Position numbers and translations under genes: made by a program | Notes under the pieces: model-generated | What the model was told of the DNA's origin: nothing | The model's input: only the letters and a program-made list of their open reading frames with translations | The model's database searches: none | In this document: piece after piece, positions 58,855 to 64,000 of the stretch | Layout of the letters: every line of letters starts with the position of its first letter | How positions within the stretch are numbered: position 1 is the stretch's first letter | Source: Liquidambar formosana | Taxonomy: Eukaryota; Streptophyta; Magnoliopsida; Saxifragales; Altingiaceae | Length of the DNA: 64,000 nt | Reading direction: 5' to 3' | NCBI GenBank assembly: GCA_039720395.1 | Contig: JBBPBK010000104.1 | Location: forward strand, 62,001-126,000

Positions 58855-60514
58855 TGTTAGGATTATGCCCTAGAGCCAATCATAGAGATGATTGTTTAGG
58901 GATTAGGAACAATCAATTGATTTCATTTATATATGTCACATTTATTATTGATTTAATAAAAAGGCTTATTCTATTATGTTTATATGCATCATTTATATTT
59001 ACATAATATGTCCATGGAGTTAGAGTTGAGAATATGAAATTACAAAGGGTTGTAATTTTGAGACTGTAAATATATCTCTATACTAAACTCCTAAATCATT
59101 CCTAGTTGAAGGTTCACTATGATGGACAGTAATGAACCATAGGACTAGCACTTGTTAGGTTGACTCTATAGGAGGATAGCTAGTCTCAAGCTATTTGTGT
59201 GGAGACACTACAACCAACAAGTGGGTGCCTATTATCAGAATAGGTACACTGAATGTGACCAAAGATATGAGATAAACTGAATGGAGTTTTAACCTGCCTG
59301 TCAATCAGTTTCTCATTGTTATAGTGGTACAAGTAATCCTTAGACCTGAGACACCATGGTTGTCTTATACATGTAGCTTTAGAAGTTTGATAACACTAAG
59401 TGCAGATCCTATTCAGGGGTCTGTAAGGGTGTTCATTGGCCCTACTGCTATGTGTGTGAAGGCATGTGAGTGATCAACAAGGAATCCATCACTCTCAGGA
59501 AAAAGAGAGTGAATGTCTCATACAGCATTCATTGAATATAACTCATTAAATCCATGGGCCCATGGTAGAATGAATATGGAAAGGAGTTTCCATAAGTTCA
59601 TCATTGAGTTGATATTAATGAATGAGTATAAAGTAATTGAACTAGGGACTTGACAGACTTCCATGTCCTATTTGTTCAATTGGAGACATTGTGTTGATGG
59701 AAGGATGGAATTGTAACCTGTAAACTATAACAGAAGGGTTCTTTGTAAATGACTATTCACCTCATTAAGGACCACACCATGAGCCATATGCTAGGTGTTA
59801 CTCATGGTTAGTAGAAGCCCTAATTGATATAAATGAGTTATAATCAATTAGGGAATTGAAAGGAGTTTCAATTAGACCCTTAATGGAAAGTGTTCCATTG
59901 TGCACAACTTATGTTGTTCCTACTACTTGATGATGTGAACCCAATGGGTCACACACTGATCATGTTAAGAGAGCTTGATTGTCTATGAGAGAAAGGGTAT
60001 AAGTGATTAAAGAAAAGTTCTTTAAGGGGCTAATTTGTATTTGATGCAAACTAGTGGGCTAATTGTGTAATTAAGAGTAATTACACAAATTAGATTAGGG
60101 TTTGGAATTCCCCCCTTGGCCGGCCCTATTAGTGGGCTATATAATGCCCACTATAAGGTGATGACATCATCACAATCACTCCCCCCCAAGTGCTGGCCGA
60201 ATTCTCCCTTGGAGGCTCTCTCTCTCTCTCTCTCTTCTTCACCTCTAGCAACCCTAAGGAAGAAGAAGGAAAGGACAACTTGCTCAAGCTAGGTGTGGAT
60301 ACTGTTGGAGGCAGTGCACTTGGACTGCTCAATCAGAAGACAAAGCTTGGAGCATAAAGGAGAAGACTTGTTCAGCTGTAAGTACCCTAACTCTCTTGGT
60401 AGTTAGGTTTATGGTTTTTGTATTAAGCATAATTAAGATTCATGGGTTTGGGAATCATAGGAAAAATTTTAAATTCCGCCTTTGTATTTTTCCTCTGTAG
60501 TTTGATTCCCAACA
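58855..60514 (+). repeat. C3 3' LTR
   Basis: 1660 bp partner of 51006-52669, followed by the ATTGG duplication at 60515-60519. Confidence 0.94.
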
Positions 60515-61977
60515 ATTGGTTCTCTATGCATAGTAAATGAAACTTCATGAAATTTTTACCATAGTTTTATGATACTATAGAGAAGCTTCTGTATAAATCT
60601 TAGACTTTAATACCTTGTAGGTTGTGAGAAATAAATTGGACAACCCGAAACACAGATATAAAAATCTGTATGAATTCGTAACTTGTTTTATTTTCTGATA
60701 TTTTTATAAGATTCTACATGAAAAGCTAAGCAAAATGGGCTTTTGAATCATCGAAAAAGGTTAAGAAATGAATTAGTTATGAATTTTCAAAGTTTTGATT
60801 AAATGTGAGAAAAATTCCAGACAGCAGCTGTTTTTTTTTACATGCGTGGGGAAGAAGAAGGGATAATGATCAAGTGTGGCAGGGTGCACTATAGGCCACG
60901 TGTACCCTAGCATAATTGGCCATGTGGGGCCCTCATTAGATGCTGAAAATATTTTTAAAAACTTTATAAAAATACTAGAAACTTATGGTTATAATTTTGT
61001 AACCATAGGAGTATGATAACATGGGTTTCAAAAATTAGAAGACTTTAACCCTTTTGTGTAGTTTGTTTTCAAACTTTGACTAGCTCAAACAAAGTGCATA
61101 GAATTCCGATTGAGTTACGAATTGAACCATTGGATTCCTATCAACAAAATTTACATAAGAGTATGTTTGAGGTAAAATGAATGTTTTAATTTTGGGTATT
61201 ATTTTATTCACATGTAAAACGACCATTTTACCCTTACTTACTAAAAATGGCTCGAATGGATTCCAAATTGAGTTTTGTTTGAACCTATGTAATTTCTATG
61301 AGAAGTAGAACACTTCAGGGACTTTTTATTAACATTTTTATGATGTCATCATAATTCTCATATTTTTATATTCGTAATATAGCCCCTGAACTTATGAAAA
61401 ATTCTAAAATTTCATCAAACTGAATATTTGGCTTTAAGATTTATGTTGAGTAGTTTGATTAAGATTGTTAATGGTGGTGGAGCATAATATAAATGATAAT
61501 TCATATTCATAATTGAATATTGAAATATTATTGAGATTAATTAGTGCATGTGCATGATATTAGCATCCATATGTTGAGCGATATGATTATTAATACATGT
61601 ACAAACATGTACCAAGTTATTCAGTGATCTGTTTATGTGAAGTTGAATGCTTATACTTGTGATTGAGATTAAGATGTTGAGATGAGAAACAAGCATGTAT
61701 AAATCTATTTTGTGACATGTTTATGTGAAGTTGCTTATACTTGTAATTGAAATTGAAATGTTGAGATGTTGAAATGAGACGACCGGGTTGAGAAAGCCCT
61801 GCAGTTAGTGCACTAATATGCTACTCCATTTTTGAGGGCAAGAGGCCAGTGGGGTAGTATACGCACATAATGAGAGGTGTGTGCTGTGGTCATAGATAGT
61901 ATATCCTGTATGAGCAGACAGGTATGCTATGATTGTTTTTGCAGGTTGCAGCAGGCAATAGAGGCACAGGTACGTGC

Positions 61978-62252
61978 AAATTTTATATGCTTGAATGGCA
62001 TAACTTTTGAGAAGTGCTATTAACATCATTGTAGTATGAGATGTTACAAAGATGCTGTTACATGTAAGATGAGTTGTTGTATACTAATGTTAAGCATAGA
62101 TGTTGTTACATGTAAGATGAGTTGTTGTATACAAATTTTATATGCTTGAGTGGCATAAATGTTGAGAAATGCTATTAACATCATTGCAGTATGAGATGTT
62201 ACAGAGATGCTATTAAATGTACGATGAGCTGTTGTATACTAATATTAAGCAT
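61978..62252 (+). repeat. Direct duplication within L4
   Basis: Two copies of a ~120-bp segment start at 61978 and 62133 (period 155): AAATTTTATATGCTTGA, then GCTATTAACATCATTG, then GTTGTATACTAAT. They differ by about ten bases. Confidence 0.8.
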
Positions 62253-62597
62253 TCATGGATGAATTATCTCACTGAGCCGTGGTTTGCTCACCCTTTTACT
62301 AAAAATTATTTTTCAGGATTTGGAAATTTGTGAGCTGTTGAGAAGACATGAATAGAAGAGCATATTTTCCTGATTCGATAGTTGTTTAGTTTTGATAAGT
62401 TGACATATGTGATGTAATATCAAACAGTGATGCATTGTAATAATTATAATTTCGTATATGAGGTAATAAAGAAATTAATATTTATGTGAAGTAATATTTG
62501 TCAACATGGTGTCTCTTGGAGAATGAATGGATAAGGTTTTGAGTTGTCACTACCTCACTAGGCTTTAGCAAGGCTATTTTTGGGGCGTGACAAAAGC

Positions 62598-64000
62598 TCA
62601 TTCGGGTTAGGCTCGGGAAAGTTCCTGGGCCACTTAGTCTCGAGAAGGGGGATCGAGGCAAACCCAAGTAAGATTGAGGCAATAAGAACCCTACGTACAC
62701 CAACAACAGTCAGAAATGTCCAACAGTTGAACAGGATGGTGGCAGCGCTCAGTAGGTTTATCTCGAGGTCATCAGATAAATGCCACCCTTTCTTCCAGGT
62801 ACTGAAGAAGAGCACTAACTCGGGATAGAATACGGAGTGCCAGGAAGCTTATCAGAAGTTAGTCGCTCATTTAGAAACACTCCCAACCCTGACCCACCCT
62901 CACCACGGGGAAACTCTTTACCTTTATCTTGCTGTCTCAGCTCATTCGCTTAGTGGCGTTCTTCTGGCCCAGCGCGAACTTACTCAAACGCCAATCTATT
63001 ATATTAGCAAGACGCTGTTAGATGCTGAAACTCGCTATCTACCCCTTGAAAAACTTATCCTAGCCCTTGTCACAGCCTCCCAAAAACTACAACATTACTT
63101 TCAGTCTCATCCTATCACCGTACTCACCAACTATCCACTCAAAGATGTCCTCCGTAGAGCCGACTTGTCAAGATGAGTCTCGAAGTTGGGGGTAGAACTC
63201 AACACTTACGACATTCACTTCAAGCCTCGACCTGCAATTAAGGGGCAAATATTAGCTGATTTTATTGCCGAATTCGCAGATCCTACTTCCAGTTCGAAAC
63301 AGATAGAATTAAAATCCTCTCTGCCCGAACTGGGGGGGGGGAAGACAATATAAACAGTGAGAAGAGGAAGAAATGGGAGCTCAAAGTGGATGGGGCATCA
63401 AACGCGAAAGGCGCAGGTCTGGGAATTGTACTGACAGATCCCAAGGGAGAAATCATCGAGCAAGCAGTAAGGCTTATGTTCCCAGCCTCAAACAATGAAG
63501 CAGAATATGAGGTAGTTGTGGCAGGACTTGGGATGGCCCGAGCAATGGGGGTAAAAGAATTGACAGTATACAGCGACTCCAGACTCGTGGTTAACCAGCT
63601 AAACAAAGAATATGAAGCCAAAGATGAAAGAATGGCTGCGTACATGCATAAGGTATGGGAATTAGCTGAGGGATTCACCAGTGTTGAGTTCAAACGCTTC
63701 GTGAGGGATCAGAATAGACATGCAGATGGGTTGGCTGCCCTGGCTGCAGCATTGGAAACGGATATCCCTCGAACCATAAATGTCGAAGTCCTACAAGAGC
63801 CCAATATCGGGACAGAAGAGCTCATCTCGGACATTCAGTCCTCGACACCGAGCTGGATGGACGAGATAGTTGCCTATCTACAAAGAGAGATGAATTACCC
63901 GAGGACCGCAATCAAAGTCACCGAATTCGAGCTAAGTCAGCTAGATTTTGGTTATCTCCATCGGACTTTCTCTACAAAAGATCTTATATGGGACCATACC
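62598..64000 (+). pseudogene. E3 RT C-terminus, RNase H and archaeal-type RNase H (runs off window)
   Basis: Continues E3 pol after L4. The RT thumb region (KFLGHLVSRRGIEANP) is followed by a first RNase H (YYISKTLLDAETRYLPLEK) and, from about 63380, an archaeal-type RNase H. The latter has VDGASNAKG, NEAEYE, YSDSRLV and HADGLAALAA, all four acidic positions present. There is a TAG at about 62826, where Trp is expected, and a TGA near 63176 (likely from CGA). From 63380 to the window end the frame is open. Integrase would follow outside. Two RNase H domains confirm that E3 is Tat-clade (family knowledge). Confidence 0.92.

Larger units (their letters stand above)
51006..60514 (+). mobile_element. 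C3: non-autonomous Ty1-Copia element in L4
   Basis: Flanked by ATTGG at 51001-51005 and 60515-60519. 5' LTR 51006-52669, primer-binding site, ~3.5-kb leader, Gag-only ORF 56233-56781, decayed pol, polypurine tract 58842-58853, 3' LTR 58855-60514. LTRs differ by roughly 18-20 bases by eye (about 1%). It inserted independently of C1: other target, other orientation, other host element. Yet it shares the same Gag truncation and RT deletion. Confidence 0.94.
50348..62592 (+). mobile_element. L4: large probable solo LTR carrying C3
   Basis: The unit runs from TGTGATAACCC to GGGGCGTGACA with TSD AAAGC at 50343-50347 and 62593-62597. After removing C3, about 2.73 kb remain (50348-51005 and 60520-62592). 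There is a TATA box at 50729 and no coding sequence or primer-binding site, so a solo LTR of a Gypsy element is the simplest reading. A non-coding short element is the alternative. Left part: TTA/TTG microsatellite (50397-50440) and (AAAAC)n (50589-50615). Right part: a ~155-bp direct duplication. Confidence 0.75.

Overview
This window is plant nuclear DNA made almost entirely of LTR retrotransposons stacked inside one another. I see no host gene, tRNA, rRNA or CRISPR array. The organism is inferred to be a flowering plant, from Tat/Ogre-type Ty3-Gypsy elements with two RNase H domains, Ty1-Copia elements primed by initiator Met tRNA, and AAACCCTA-type repeats. I cannot name the species.

Nesting, outermost first. 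E1 is a decayed Tat/Ogre-like Gypsy element (+) with a long LTR at 1184-4174 and a broken gag-pro at 4881-7862. It is cut by E3, a second decayed Tat-type Gypsy element (+) whose pieces lie at 7863-9931, 36529-36990, 38696-40157, 50184-50347 and 62598-64000. It still runs at the window end, so the rest of E1 must lie beyond. Four insertions split E3: Copia C1 (9932-36523, minus), a solo Copia LTR (36991-38690), Copia C2 (40158-50178, minus), and L4, a large probable solo LTR (50348-62592) that itself holds Copia C3 (51006-60514, plus). C1 carries in its left LTR the 17-kb Tat/Ogre-like element E2 (10235-27325). Most junctions have a 5-bp target-site duplication: TTAAT (C1), TCAAC (C2), ATTGG (C3), AGCCT (E2), AAAGC (L4), and CTCAC/CTCAA for the solo LTR. 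E3 reading frames rejoin across the junctions I checked.

E2 and C2 are the well-preserved elements. E2 encodes Gag-protease, a predicted 171-nt intron, and RT, two RNase H domains and integrase. It also has an antisense ORF with its own TATA box, and a long 3' array of paired hairpins. C2 has one uninterrupted 1219-codon Gag-Pol and almost identical LTRs. C1 and C3 share the same truncated Gag-only ORF and the same pol deletion, so they look like a non-autonomous family copied in trans.

The least explained signals are RNA-like structures. One is the E2 3' array, whose stems change in a complementary way from unit to unit. The other is a triple hairpin in the long leaders of C1, C2 and C3, where one 17-nt loop containing ACATGT sits on three unrelated but self-complementary stems. 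All LTR differences and motif counts were made by eye and are approximate.
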